A program made the position numbers and the translations under genes. Positions 1 through 12,600 of a stretch of DNA of 64,000 nucleotides are shown in pieces. Origin of the DNA: Stentor coeruleus. Lineage: Eukaryota; Ciliophora; Heterotrichea; Heterotrichida; Stentoridae. The stretch spans positions 1 to 64,000 of the forward strand of contig MPUH01000110.1 of NCBI GenBank assembly GCA_001970955.1, in the 5' to 3' direction. Numbering within the stretch: the first letter of the stretch is position 1; each line of letters opens with the position of its first letter. Below the pieces are notes generated by a model. It made no database searches and was not told the DNA's origin. It worked only from the letters and a program-made list of their open reading frames with translations.

Positions 1-175
1 AATAAGAGAAAACATCTGAAAATTAAATAATACAGAGTTCACGACTGTGAACGATATATTTTCTAACTGACTAACTAACTAACTAACTAAATTTTAATCA
101 GCTTTAACGATTACTATCATGGCCTGAAAGGGGAAATATGGAAAATAATTTCGGTAACAACAAGAAATAATATAA
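1..175. other. 5' flank of the protease gene with a CTAA run
   Basis: Short AT-rich stretch before the first gene. Positions 63-90 hold a near-perfect tandem run of the tetranucleotide CTAA (about six units, one interrupted). No other signal is visible. Confidence 0.6.
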
Positions 176-1381
176 ATGTTGGTGTATTTTCTTCTATCCC
201 TAAGCGCATCAAGCCTTCATATCGAAATGCAACCTAAAAGGTCATTAAAAGATCTAGTGCATTCTCTAGTTTCCAAAGAGTCATTCGGACTTCAAAGCCA
301 ATCTGCACTTTATAACCACGAAGAAGTAACATAAACATAGATTTACTATACAGGGAAAGTTTGGATAGGAGAGCCTCCACAAGCTTTTGAATTACTGATC
401 GACACCGGAAGTTCTGTAATCTCTAAGCAGTATACTTGGGTTCATCAAATTAATACCTCAGAACAAACTCATGAATTTAATCCTAAAGCTTCCCGTAGTT
501 ATCAAAACCTAACAAAACCAGTAAGCCTTAAAGTAAAAACTATATAGTACGGTGATGGAAGTTATTTTAAAGGATATCTTTCTAATGACACAATCGCAAT
601 TGGAGATAACACGACTCAAATTTCAACACCTGCAAACTTTGTCTTAATAAACTCAGGAAATTCTTCAAGTGTTGATATAGAAGGAATCCTTGGTTTAGGT
701 TTTAAAAAACTTAGCAACAACACTTCAACTCTAATAGACTCTTTATATGAAAATGGTGTTATAAAGAAAAAGATTTTTGCTCTTTATCTAAATTATCTAG
801 GACCTATTGGGGATAAAGGTGGATATGGGGATTTACCATCAAGTCTTTCAATTGGAGAATATGATATAGATAAATATGCTGATAAAAACACTATAAGAAC
901 TTTGAATATTGATAGTAGTTCAGGGTTTTGGTTAAGAATATTTGATGAAGTTCATATTGGGAAAGTAAAAACAAAGGAAGTTACGGCGATTTTTGATTCA
1001 GGAACTACTTTGCTTTATTTAGACTATTTTACCTTTGCAGCATTTTATAATAGTATAAGCAATGGGAGAAATTGCATATATAGTACGTTGATTATGTGTG
1101 TTTGTGATCATCCAAACGATGTCCCAGGAATGAAACTTCAAGTTCCTAATCATGAATTCGAGATCCCACCTGAGAGGCTTTGGTATTTTGAAGAAGGAGT
1201 TTGTTACTTTTTAGCAATGCCTAATGATGGGGGAGATTTTTGGATTCTTGGCGATGTGTTTTTGCAGAATTATTATACTGTTTATGATATGGATGAGTCA
1301 ACAATCATGTTTGCAAAGTCTTTAGGGGGATATTTACGTAGTTTGAGCATTATAGCTTTAGTTTATTTAGGGTTTATTTAG
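176..1381 (+). CDS. Secreted pepsin-like aspartyl protease
   Basis: An A1-family aspartic endopeptidase of about 391 residues, built from three exons (176-325, 341-532, 548-1381) separated by 15-nt introns at 326-340 and 533-547; both introns are GTAA...TAG with A at position 10. Removing them restores one frame. The start at 176 gives a hydrophobic leader (MLVYFLLSLSASS), so the protein probably enters the secretory pathway. The first catalytic motif is DTGSS in exon 2, a flap-like YGDGS begins exon 3, and the second catalytic motif FDSGTT lies about 30 residues into the last 160. The C terminus ends in a hydrophobic stretch that could be a membrane or GPI signal (inference). Both catalytic Asp are present, so it should be active, probably in a lysosome-like compartment or outside the cell. 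Confidence 0.93.
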
Positions 1382-1730
1382 ATAATCGAAATTCAGGTTT
1401 AATATGTTTTATCGGGTTATGGATTATATTAAAAATACTAAACTTTCAAGTAAATTAAACATAGTTATCTTAAAAATCTTTCTTGAAACATATAATGATA
1501 TGATTAAAATTTATAGTAATTATATTATTAGTTTTAGTTATAACAAGTCTTATATTAAATTCTGATATTTTTCTCTCCATACAATATCTTAAATCTTTTT
1601 TACTACTAAATCTAAAAACCCTAGAATTCTCTTCAATATCAACTTGAGTGTCTTTATCAATCATTTGTTTATAATAATAAAAAAATCTTTTATGAAAATT
1701 GTTATATTTAAGATATAAAGATATAATTAT
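1382..1730. other. Intergenic between convergent genes
   Basis: Apart from the doubtful small ORF at 1470-1664, only AT-rich sequence is seen. Confidence 0.5.
1470..1664 (-). CDS. Small doubtful ORF, 64 residues
   Basis: An ATG-initiated minus-strand frame downstream of the 1731-2534 gene. The first 45 residues are charged and plausible (MIDKDTQVDIEENSR), but the tail is low-complexity Ile/Asn such as random AT-rich DNA gives. No motif and no intron. It may be a small gene or chance. Confidence 0.2.
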   Translation of the reverse strand: MIDKDTQVDIEENSRVFRFSSKKDLRYCMERKISEFNIRLVITKTNNIITINFNHIIICFKKDF

Positions 1731-2534
1731 TTATGATAAAGCAGCTGTATTATCTTTTTTAATCATGCAGTGGACTATTTTTTCACATGTTGTTACTTTG
1801 TTTTCTATTGCAATTTTCGACAGTTCTTGTAATACTGGTAATATTTTTGTATAAGAAATGAAAAAACTGTTTATATCATTTTTTTTTGATATTATTGAGT
1901 TGATAAATTTACTTAGCAGCTCTTCAGCCTGAAGAAGATATTTTTTTTTCTTGAATAGTTCTCTTGAGTTTTTTTTATCTGATTTTTTAACTCTTTTTTG
2001 TATTTGGGCAAGTAAATCTTGGTAGGTTTTATTTGTAACGTAAATGTTGTAAAATGTTTCAATAGTTTGGGAATAGTCTCTCCAGGCTTTGATTATATCC
2101 GAGTCTGAACTATCAACTGTTATATAAGGACAACTATTGATAATTTTAACAGTATCATAGTTGCTTAATATGGAAATAAACATAACAATCAAGCCTAACT
2201 TAAAACTATATTCTTGTATGCATATTTTATGCAAACAAAGGCTAAAATATCCTTCAATATTACTATACTGCAAATAATCTTTAAGAAAACTCGTGAGTTT
2301 GTTAGTAAAATACTTATTTTGAGAACTCCTCTTATCAAGTTTTAAAAAAGCAAAATTCATAGTCAGTAATTTTACAGGCTCTTCAGGCACTTTGAATCTA
2401 CGACACGGTATATTAAAAGGATTGCATTGGTATGAAAAATTCGCGTTGATTACCGTAATAAAGTCTTTAAAACTAATCAGTTTTTCATCATTTAAGAGAA
2501 CTTTCTTGGAGGATTTAAAACTTCCACAACCCAT
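1731..2534 (-). CDS. Unknown protein with acylation-type N terminus
   Basis: A single-exon gene for 267 residues that I do not recognise. It begins MGCGSFKSS: Gly2 followed by Cys3 is the usual context for N-myristoylation plus palmitoylation, which suggests a protein tethered to the inner face of a membrane (inference). The rest looks helical, with a Lys-rich stretch around residues 185-200 and a hydrophobic patch near residue 115 too short to be a confident membrane segment. No catalytic motif is visible. Composition matches neighbouring genes, so it is probably real. Confidence 0.75.
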   Translation of the reverse strand: MGCGSFKSSKKVLLNDEKLISFKDFITVINANFSYQCNPFNIPCRRFKVPEEPVKLLTMNFAFLKLDKRSSQNKYFTNKLTSFLKDYLQYSNIEGYFSLCLHKICIQEYSFKLGLIVMFISILSNYDTVKIINSCPYITVDSSDSDIIKAWRDYSQTIETFYNIYVTNKTYQDLLAQIQKRVKKSDKKNSRELFKKKKYLLQAEELLSKFINSIISKKNDINSFFISYTKILPVLQELSKIAIENKVTTCEKIVHCMIKKDNTAALS

Positions 2535-3284
2535 TATTATTAATATTACGTTTCAAATAAACAGATATATTTTGATTTATTATAAGATTTTAAAGGATTT
2601 TATTTAGGTGTTAGGTTTTGATTAAGAAAATCAAAAGTTTAGGTCAAGGATTTGTGATTTTTGTATTTTTTTTTTGCATTTAAAGTCCTTTTACGATATT
2701 TTGTTGAAGGCTAGTTAGATTTTTATGAGAAAACGAGTTTTGATAAGATAAAAGGTTGGAATACTTTTTGTTGAAGTAAAAATAAATTTGGATTCTAGAA
2801 ATGTTTGAAACTATTTTAATTTAATAAAATATTTTTTTTGTATAATGGATGCTAGGCTTTAGGGAGTTAAAATGATAAATATTTGTTGTGAGATTTTTAA
2901 AACTAAGGAATCGGAAAGTATAATTTTAAGCAATTACGATGAAGGATTATGCTTTATAATAATAATGTTGTATAAATTTGTGATTTACTATATAAATCCC
3001 CATTTTTTCTAGATTTATCACAACATTATTCTACCTATAAACTTTCCCTTAATATAATATCCTTTCTTCCTACCTGCAAATTCCTCTTCCAAAAATGCCC
3101 CTCAAACTTATTTATACAATCATATCCTGCACAACTCCCTATAACACCCAAACCTATCATTATCATAAAACCCACCATTATCATAAAACCCACCATCATC
3201 CCTTAAACCCAACTTCTCAAATATCACCTTTAAAGCATTTAAATCTTTCATAAAACTTCACTAATCAAGAAACTAACTCTATTA
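2535..3284. other. Intergenic, 750 bp
   Basis: The right part of the gene at 1731-2534 is followed by C-poor sequence and then, from about 3000, by G-poor sequence on the plus strand leading to the 3' end of ubiquitin-L40. Positions 3158-3193 are two exact copies of an 18-bp unit (CATTATCATAAAACCCAC). No gene seen. Confidence 0.5.
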
Positions 3285-4083
<799 letters not shown>

Positions 4084-5334
4084 TTAAGCATTACTCCACC
4101 TTGAACTAACCGAACTGTTCTCTTCAGTATCCCAAATCGCTATCTCTCCTCCTAAACCACCAGTAGCCAATACAAAAGGACAATCCTTATAAAACTCAAT
4201 ACAAAAAAGTTCATCAACATTAGCATTTCTTTCTGCAACTAATTCCATATTCCTATCATCCCAAATCTTAACCATCTTATCTTTACCTGCAGTTGCTAAT
4301 AACCCACATTTTCCAGGACTATATGAAAAGCAACAAGCTTCACTGTGTAATTTTGCTTCATACATAGGTTTATTTATAGACCTAGCATCATAAGTATAAA
4401 AATATCCATCTTCTGTTGATACAGATAATTGATTAGCCTCAAAAGGATTCCAAGCTATACTTTCAATAGATGATGGGACTGAAGTTTGCATATTAGCAGT
4501 AGGGTTATCAGCAGATTTTATATAAATATTTCCTTCAATACCAGCACTTGCTAAGATTTTCTCTTCAGTTGGATGCCATTTAACCCCTTGAACTTTATCT
4601 TGATGATAATCAAAAGTGCTTTTGCACTTACTTTCAATTATATCCCAAAGCTTAACTTTTTTATCAGCTGATCCACTTGCAAGTAAATTGCTAAGTAATT
4701 CTTACTTTCTTGTTGGATGCATGTGTAATGATAATACAGCATCATGATGACTACCAGTTTTATATGTTTTCTATATGATATATACGGTTTTTTTTCTTTT
4801 TTTACCTGATTGGCTTTCGACACGTTTTAAACCTCCCATACGAGATGTTGGTTCTAAAGATTCTAAAACATCAAGGTCCCAGATTTCAATCTCAGGAATA
4901 AAACCCCCTACAGCCAAGCAGTTCCCTGGTTTTGATGGAGTACTTGGGTTGTATGGAAGCCATTGTAAAGATAAAGGATATGCTGGGAGGATTATATCAT
5001 GATGCACATAAAGAGAACTTGTTTCTTGAACGTAAACATAGACATGAAGCTCACTGAAATCTCCGTTTTGAACACCTGCTACTAAGATACAGTCGTTAGG
5101 TTGGATTATATTATCTTCTTCTTCAGACTCATCTTTGTAGTTTTCTAGCTGTGGCTCATAATCGACCCCAGCGAACTCAGGTAAACATTCTTCGTTTTCA
5201 TAATTATCCATGTCCATATCAATACCTTCGCCTGCCTTGATTTCTGCCAGGTCCTCAGGTGTTACTTTTTCTGCCACAGGGTTTGAAGCGGCATATCCTT
5301 TTGGAACCCAAGCAAGACAAGTTATCAGGCTCAT
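4084..5334 (-). CDS. PWP1: PWP1-type WD40 protein
   Basis: Ribosome-biogenesis WD40 protein of 406 residues. Exons are 4786-5334, 4706-4770 and 4084-4690; the 15-nt introns at 4771-4785 and 4691-4705 both have GTA...TAG with A10, and the joined length is a multiple of three. The N terminus (MSLITCLAWVPKGYA), an acidic linker around residues 35-75, YVHHDIILPAYPLSLQWLPY, and IEIWDLDVLESLEP match PWP1 segments known from human and yeast. WD repeats follow (SGSADKKVKLWD, TAGKDKMVKIWDD, GGLGGEIAIWD). It is shorter than the roughly 500-residue human protein, mostly in the acidic and C-terminal parts. Known role: nucleolar factor in rRNA production and 60S assembly. Confidence 0.95.
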
Positions 5335-5675
5335 TATAATACTTTAATATGGATGAATATTTGACATGATTTAGGTTGAAAAAATATATAAATAAGTGAT
5401 AAAGTTTTTTTATAAGGGTATAATGATTTTTGATGTATTTTATTAGTTTAAATGGGATTTTTATATGAAAAAAGTATTATGAAGATTGCCTTACTTAAAG
5501 ATTATGCTTTGCTGATATTGTAAATATGACTATAAAATATATACTTAAAAAAATTATCTTAAAAGTAACACCTAATCTATTCGTATAATCATATACAACA
5601 AAACCCTAACACCTATATTTATAAGCATATCCTAACATATACCTATAATCTTTCTTTTTTATATCATCTTAATAA
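5335..5675. other. Intergenic, 341 bp
   Basis: AT-rich spacer between two minus-strand genes. It is C-poor near PWP1 and G-poor near the next stop, with no other signal. Confidence 0.5.
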
Positions 5676-6737
5676 TTAATCCCTCTCATTAAAATCTGAA
5701 AAAACCAATTCCCTTATAAGTTGCATAATCTTAACAGCCATCTCGCTTTCATATTCTTGTACTTCCTCATTAACTTTTAAAAAAAAACGATTACTCTTAG
5801 TAGGGTGCATAAAAACCGCATCAACATCAGCAATACTATATACCATAACTTTTTTTCCATCAGTAACTTGTAAAACATGTTTCCCATCAGTTCCTTTTCT
5901 CAATATTAAAACAACATTTGTAGTCATAATCATCCATATACGTTTAATTGAAAATTTCTGATAACTTGATCGAGCTTCAGCTACTATGCTTCTATATTTT
6001 AAAAGTTCAGTTGCCATATCATTTTCTATTTGAATATGTGTTGCTAATTTATCAACCATTTCTTTTTCGTATTCACGAACTGATTCAACTTGTTTTTTAG
6101 ATGATGAGTGTTTTTCAGATAATTCGAAAATGGTTGAAGAAAGGTCTAGAAGAATACTATCAAGGTTGTTATGACGTTCACGGGTTTTATTTGTTTCAAG
6201 TTGAATTTCGTGTTTGTCTTTTTTGTGTTGGGAGGTTTTAAGATTTAGTTCGCTGATCTGTGTGCGTAAAGACTGGATTTCTTGTTTGATGTTTTCATTA
6301 TTTGTAGTTAAATGCTTTGATTTTTCCTCAATATCTCTATATATTCTTTACAACTCTAGTTCCTTAATACATTCACTTAGATTATCATTTTCCATAATCA
6401 AAAACCCAATATCTTCAGATAACTTTTGATTTGTTTGTTCTAATATATAAAAACTTCTTGAATCATTTTGAATGTTTTCATTTAGATTCCCAAGTAAATT
6501 CATGTTACGCATTTGATGCTCCAAATCTTGATTTACAAGACTTAGTCTTTCCATTTCTATGATCTTTTTATAAATTACTTTGTTTTTTAGATCTTGTTCC
6601 GCTTGATGTACGGCTTCAGCAATTTTTTTATAATCGTTTTGTTGTTGTTCACGATATACACGTTCAGTTCGTACAGCTTTACGGAGAAGTGCAAGATTTT
6701 GCTTCATTTCTTCTACAGTCCAACCTTGTTCTTCCAT
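5676..6737 (-). CDS. Coiled-coil protein with a PH-like C terminus
   Basis: A 348-residue protein from exons 6352-6737 and 5676-6336; the 15-nt intron 6337-6351 (GTAAAGAATATATAG) carries A10, and its in-frame TAG otherwise splits the gene. Residues 1 to about 230 are a nearly continuous coiled coil. The last 100 residues form alternating strands and a final helix (NVVLILRKGTDGKHV, then KIMQLIRELVFSDF), which resembles a PH-type fold; this is inference from pattern only. I do not recognise the family. The architecture suits a cytoskeletal or ciliary scaffold. Confidence 0.8.
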
Positions 6738-7368
6738 ATAATAATAATAATTTTTTTTTGTATAGAAGATGTGTTTATGTTTTGGGGAAATTATTATTTG
6801 GGTATTGTTATTAGATGAAAAGTTTATTGGAATGGATTATGTGATTTGATAAGGTTTTTTTGGAAAAATAGGTTTAGGGTTTAGGGTTTAGGGAAATGTA
6901 TTGATTAGAGGATTTTTTTAGGGTGTTATGAATTGATATGAGTGGGTTTATGGTAATGGAATTTAGGGAAATGCGAATAAAGGTTTAGATAGTTGATTAA
7001 ACTTTAAGTGGAAAATTGTAAAAGATCTTATAAAAGAACAAAATTTGTTGTGAGAGGATTTATAATAAGGAAATGTTTATCGAAGTTAAATATATAATAA
7101 AACCAACGTAAAATAATTTGTTAAAACTATTAAAAATAATAAAAATCGTATAAGTGCACCAACATCTCCAAAATCTCACAACATCTCATCAGCACCTGAA
7201 AAATCTAACCACCATCTCCAATTCCAGCCCCAAAAGCTGAATTTTTCTAAAATTGGCTTAAAAATCGTATTCGCACTTTCAATCCTATTCACTCCATATC
7301 TAAACCCTAACCTCTAAAACCCATAAAATATCCACTATGAATTTAAATCTCAAATTAAACACCTACAT
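6738..7368. other. Intergenic, 631 bp
   Basis: Upstream of the coiled-coil gene the plus strand is C-poor; from about 7130 it turns G-poor up to the stop of the next gene. Contains the TTTAGGG run at 6871-6893. No gene seen. Confidence 0.5.
6871..6893 (+). repeat. Interstitial TTTAGGG run
   Basis: Three tandem TTTAGGG units preceded by GG, with single TTTAGGG-like copies nearby around 6927 and 6962. The unit equals the plant-type telomere repeat. As far as I recall heterotrich telomeres are permutations of CCCTAACA, so this is probably a local microsatellite, not a telomere. Confidence 0.7.
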
Positions 7369-8847
7369 CTAATATCGAGGATTCCTAATTCCCCCTCTAC
7401 TCTCTTCACTATCTCTACTATAAGTAAGCAAAGACTCATCATCAAGAAAACTATCAATAGAAGGAGTCTGTTTTCCAGATGGTACATCAAGAAAAGCAAA
7501 ACTCTGTTTAGTTCCTCTTACTGGACTTGTAGATTGTCCTCTTGGATTAACAACTTTTTTCGGAGACCCAGTTAAAGCTGACATATAAATATTCAGAAAA
7601 TCATCAATTTGCACATAACCTCCTCCTACACGACATATAATCGTCCCATTTTTCATTGAAACATTCACTTTTCTATTACCAAACTCATAAACTCCTCTAG
7701 CGAATTTTATAAAATTGTTTTTTATTCCTTGGCCTATATGATATTCTTCTAAACTTCTATCAATTGAATCTTTTCTTCTTAAGTTTTTTGGACTTCTCGC
7801 CCTATCATCACGAATACTCACCCTTTCAGTCCTACTACCTTCAATATGCCCTTTTAATTCGTTTATAATTTTTTCTTGATTTGATATTTCTTGTTTAAGT
7901 TCACTGATTTCTAGATAAAGTTCATGTTTTGATGTTTCTGATTGTTCAAGTTTTTCATCAAGTTCTTTTATTTGACGGATTAATTCAGCTTCGAGTTTGT
8001 CAGAGATTTTTTTTTCGCTAGCTTTTTGAAGTTCGAAGACTTTTTGTTTGAGACCGATGACTTGCTGTTGCATTTTCTGGTTCTCTTCTTCGTGTATTTG
8101 GCATGCATTGATTTTAATAGAGCTTAGAGATTTGTTTATTTCTTTATATTTTATTAGTTCTTCTTCTAATTTCTGTATATGATCATGTGTATTTTCTAAT
8201 TCAGCTGTTAATTCTTTTGCTAAGCTTTGTTGTTTGATATAATCTGCTTCATAAGATTCAATTGATAGTTTTTTTATTTTCTCATTTAGGTAGGTTATTT
8301 CTAGGTTCTTTTCGGCAATAAGAGAATTCAGTTTGTTGTTTTCGATTTGTAGAGTTATTTGTCCATCTGCTAGTTCTTTGATTTTCTGGAGGCTTTTAAT
8401 GTCACGATCTTCAGCTCTTTTAAGCGCTGAATCGTATTCATGCTGCAGATGCTCAAGTCTTATGTCATATTTTGCAGGGGCTAAGGATAGAGTTGAACTT
8501 TCTGTAGATTCATTGGCTATTGACACTTCAATTCTTGGGGCGTCGACATTAGCTGGAACATTGCTTACAAGGTCGTCGTCAATATCGTCAAAAAGAGGCA
8601 GCCAGTATGTGCCGACTTTTAGTTTGTTTGCTTGAATGGAAACACTGCCAAAAACATTCCCACTACGCATATTTTTGAGGATTAGTCTAAGCAAGCCCTC
8701 AGAAGGAATATCTGTAAGAGAGTCCGATGTGCCTGTTATTGGGGTTATGACATCGATAAAATCCCCATCTAGACTGAGATAACACCCTGCATTTGTAGAA
8801 GACTCATCAAAGCCGTCTATTTGATTAACTGATATCTTGATGCTCAT
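7369..8847 (-). CDS. C2-like, coiled-coil, GAS2-like domain protein
   Basis: A single-exon gene for 492 residues. Residues 1-110 are rich in strands (MSIKISVNQIDGFDESS, then GTYWLPLFDD) and resemble a C2-type sandwich. Residues about 120-340 are coiled coil. Around residues 385-425 the segment ending GTIICRVGGGYVQIDDFLN matches the core of the GAS2-related (GAR) module, in which an RVGGGW/Y-x-x-L/I-D-E/D-F core is typical; GAR modules bind microtubules. The tail is Ser/Pro/Arg-rich. A role in linking membrane or vesicles to cortical microtubules is plausible, and heterotrich cells have very large cortical microtubule ribbons, but that is inference. GAR assignment moderately sure, C2 assignment weak. 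Confidence 0.78.
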   Translation of the reverse strand: MSIKISVNQIDGFDESSTNAGCYLSLDGDFIDVITPITGTSDSLTDIPSEGLLRLILKNMRSGNVFGSVSIQANKLKVGTYWLPLFDDIDDDLVSNVPANVDAPRIEVSIANESTESSTLSLAPAKYDIRLEHLQHEYDSALKRAEDRDIKSLQKIKELADGQITLQIENNKLNSLIAEKNLEITYLNEKIKKLSIESYEADYIKQQSLAKELTAELENTHDHIQKLEEELIKYKEINKSLSSIKINACQIHEEENQKMQQQVIGLKQKVFELQKASEKKISDKLEAELIRQIKELDEKLEQSETSKHELYLEISELKQEISNQEKIINELKGHIEGSRTERVSIRDDRARSPKNLRRKDSIDRSLEEYHIGQGIKNNFIKFARGVYEFGNRKVNVSMKNGTIICRVGGGYVQIDDFLNIYMSALTGSPKKVVNPRGQSTSPVRGTKQSFAFLDVPSGKQTPSIDSFLDDESLLTYSRDSEESRGGIRNPRY

Positions 8848-9606
8848 TATCCCTCAAATTTTTGTAATAAAAAACAATGCAAAGTTTACATTGATTTTAG
8901 GATTTGAATGTATAATTTTCGTTTTTATACATAAAAAAACTACTGAAAATCATTAAATAGTAACAAAAAACAACAAAAAAAACTTATGATGATATAATTT
9001 TATTTATGTGGAAAATAGAACTAATGTATATTATTCTAATTAAAAGTTATTAAAAATGCATTTGGATGATGATTTTATAGACTAATTTGATAATAAAAGT
9101 TACTGTTTTGTGAATTGATGAGTTTTTATGGACTTTTAAAATAGTTTTTCTGTGTATTCATATAAATTTTGCTTTTAAGTTTTATGCAAAATATTAAGCA
9201 TATCAAAAAATCAAGAAAAAAACCTTAAGCTAAACCAAATAAAATCAACTTACTTTCAATAATCTCTACCCTTTTCATCTCAAAAGCAAGTCATGTACAA
9301 CAGTAATAATTTATTCCTATACCCTAATAGTAGAAATCATCATATCATTCAAAACAAAAAATCCATAATCAACTCTAAATCCAAAAAACCAAAAATCCAT
9401 AAAATCATATTCTTACCTACATAAACCTATTATAAAACCCAATAAAAATTCCCTTCCCTCAAAAAAACAATTTTCTTCCTTCCTTCTTTCTTACCAAAAA
9501 CCAACTACCAAACATTAAATCAAATAGCAAACCTTAAATCCTCCTAATTTAACTTATACATTAAAAAAAAAATTCGATAAAAAATGCCATTTATTTTTTT
9601 CTAATA
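8848..9606. other. Divergent promoter region, 759 bp
   Basis: Lies between divergently transcribed genes and should hold both promoters. The left half (to about 9190) is C-poor on the plus strand and the right half (about 9200-9600) is G-poor, so each gene has a G-depleted sense strand upstream. No clear box found. Confidence 0.55.
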
Positions 9607-12600
9607 ATGTATTATCTGTATTCCATATTCATTTACTCTTTCATTCTCATATCAAAATCTACAGATATCGAGCCATTCCAAGTTTATTCTCCAAGTTTAT
9701 GTGGTATAAGCAGTATCAAGGCAATTGACTCAGACGGTATATCATTTTTATTAGTTTTTTCTGGGAGCACAGATATAAAAAGTTATTCATCAAATATGAT
9801 GATTTACGATTATTACGCTGTTCAATATTCAAGTACATCTGATTATCCAAATGATAGAAGTTATTATGGTATGGCATATTCAACTGAATACTATGACGAC
9901 TTCAAATTAATAAATGCTATAGTCTTTGGAGGACTCGGTGCAAATGGTGTTCAAGGGGATTTTTGGATGTATTTTAGTGATTATGATTTCTGGTATGAAC
10001 TTGATATTTATTTACCAGAATCCGCTTATAATTTTGCTTATACATCGTATTATGACCAAAATCAAAATTTGACAAGAATATTCGTTGTTGGAGGAATCAA
10101 TAATTTAAATGAGTATGTTCAGAGTGCTAATGAGTAAAGTTTATATAGATTTGTTATAGAAAATGAAGAAATAAATTGGCTTAATGATTATGTTGAATGC
10201 ACCACAAAAGGGCTTGCAGGATCCCAACTGATATATTCTGATAACTCTTTATATCTTTTTTCAGGATATTCTTATAATGAAAGTGTTTTTTACTTTAATG
10301 GTTTATGTAAACTTGATTTGACTGATATAAATAATCCTTGGGAAAGTGTTGATTTAGCAAGTCAGTTTGGGGATATTATTCATGGAGGTAGTTGTTTGTA
10401 TGAAAACTCGATTTATTATTTTTTTGGTTCAACTTATAGTGCTAGTGGAATAAAATATAGTGACAAAATATATAAACTTAAATTGGATCAAGTTGATAAA
10501 GGATGGGAAGAAATTAATTTTAAATGCCCTGATGGAGAAATTTGTGCTAGGGATTCGTTTGGATATGCTTGTTTTAATAATGAAGTTACTATTATAGGAG
10601 GGAAGACTGCTTTAGGTGTTACGAACTCAATGTTTAGTATTGAAATTGATAAGATTACTGGTGAAAATCAACTTAGTGAAATTGAGTTTCCAAACCCAAG
10701 AGCATTTGCTAGTCTAACTCAATCTTCAACAAAACTTCTTCTATTTGGAGGAATAAATAAGGAAAAGATATTTAATGACCTTTGGCAATTTGAATACAAC
10801 AGCGAAAATAAGTTAGGATCATGGACAGCGCTTTCTACTTTAGGTTCATCCCCCGAGCCTCGTTACGGCCACGCAGCAGCAACCCAAGGTATTTTCACAA
10901 TCATAATAGGTGGGACAACCTACGACAAACGTATTCTATCAGACATATGGCTTTTAAACTCCTTATCAAACACTTGGACCAACATAATCCCATCAGAAAC
11001 TTCAAGTTCAAAAATCCCATCTCTAACAAGATCATGTGCAATGTTCGATTTACCAAAATTCTATTTTCTTGGAGGCAAAAGTTTATCAGGTAGTAATTTC
11101 GACTTATGGGAATATGATTTATCAACAAACAAATTGACAAATCTTATTAAATCAAACACTTTATATACAGGAACACATGGTCATGCATGTCAATTAATAA
11201 AAGAAAAAAACCAATCTTTTATCTACTCTTTTTATGGTTTAAAAAATGATATGAATGATTTATTTTGTGGTATAAGAAGAATAAACATAACAGATAAAAA
11301 TAATATTATTGTTGATATCATAAAAGAAAAACCAGATAAAATGCAATGCCGAGGGAATTTCGCTTTTTCATATAACGGAATGAGTATGTTGATAATTGGA
11401 GGGGAAGTTTTTCCTGATTTTGTAATGAAAGATATATGGATGATAAATTTCACTGATACTTATGGAGAAAAAATGGAGAGTTCGCTATATGAAACTTTAT
11501 CGGGGTCTTCAATGTTAGCATTTTCTGATCAGGTATTTGTGTTTTCTGGTTACCACGATGGGAGTTTTTCAGTAAATTCAGATCTGAGTTCTTCGCTTTA
11601 TTTGACAAGTATTAAAGGAAACCAGAACTGTGGGTTTGGGTATAATAAAACCAATGAAATTTGTGAACCTTGTAGCGAGAGTACATATAAACCAACTTAT
11701 GATGGTATATGCCTTTTATGTCCTCCTGGAACAAGCCATAACCTTCAAGCGGCAACTGATATTTCTCAGTGTACCCCATGTCCTAAAGGTAAATATTATG
11801 ATAAAACAGGTACTAATCAATGTATAAATTGCCCTATAGATTTTATATGCCCAGCAGGTAGTGCAGAACCTTTAAATATATCAGTAATAAAATCAGAACA
11901 ACAATCACAACCTAAAAATTTTATCCAACCATCAATGGGATATAGTATGACTATTCTTGGATCAGTTTTCGGGTTTTCAATACTCATTTTTATAATGATT
12001 TTCTCTTCTGCATTGTTTACTAAAGTTGTGTTTAGTGTTTATGAACTATATAAAGCTGATCATATTATTCCAAGAGGCGAAACTAGTTATAAAGAAGATA
12101 AGACAAAAATAAGCTTTTTTGGAGGGTTTTTTTCAGGACTTGCAATTATTGTTATTATTTTCAACTTTGCCCTTTTTATTGTCAATTATATTTATAAGGA
12201 TGAAGATGAAACACGCAGTTTAGTACCTATGGTATCACTTGTACAAGAACATGATTATGTGAATAATCATTTGGTTTTAGAGGTTTATATGTATTCGTAT
12301 AGGGATGAATGTATGGCTACTCCTCATTTTACCTCTAGTTTTTTTAATTTGACATATGCGTATTTTGATGAAAAAAGTATAGGAGAGGAATCAGTTGCTT
12401 GCACTCATGTTATTGATGTGGATTTTAATAAACTGTTTACAACTGGGGCTTCTATTGACTTATCATTCTTCTCATATACTTCTGATATTTCTTTAACGAT
12501 ATCTGGAAAATCAGGAAATCCAGGAGCAAAAAGTTCATATACTCAAACCCTTACACCAACTGATAATTTTGTTTTTAAAGGTCTTGATCCTAGTATTTTT

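Noticed and set aside
541-547. In-frame TAG in the protease as a recoded or nonsense codon
   Set aside because: It is the end of a 15-nt intron (533-547); splicing gives the expected YGDGS flap.
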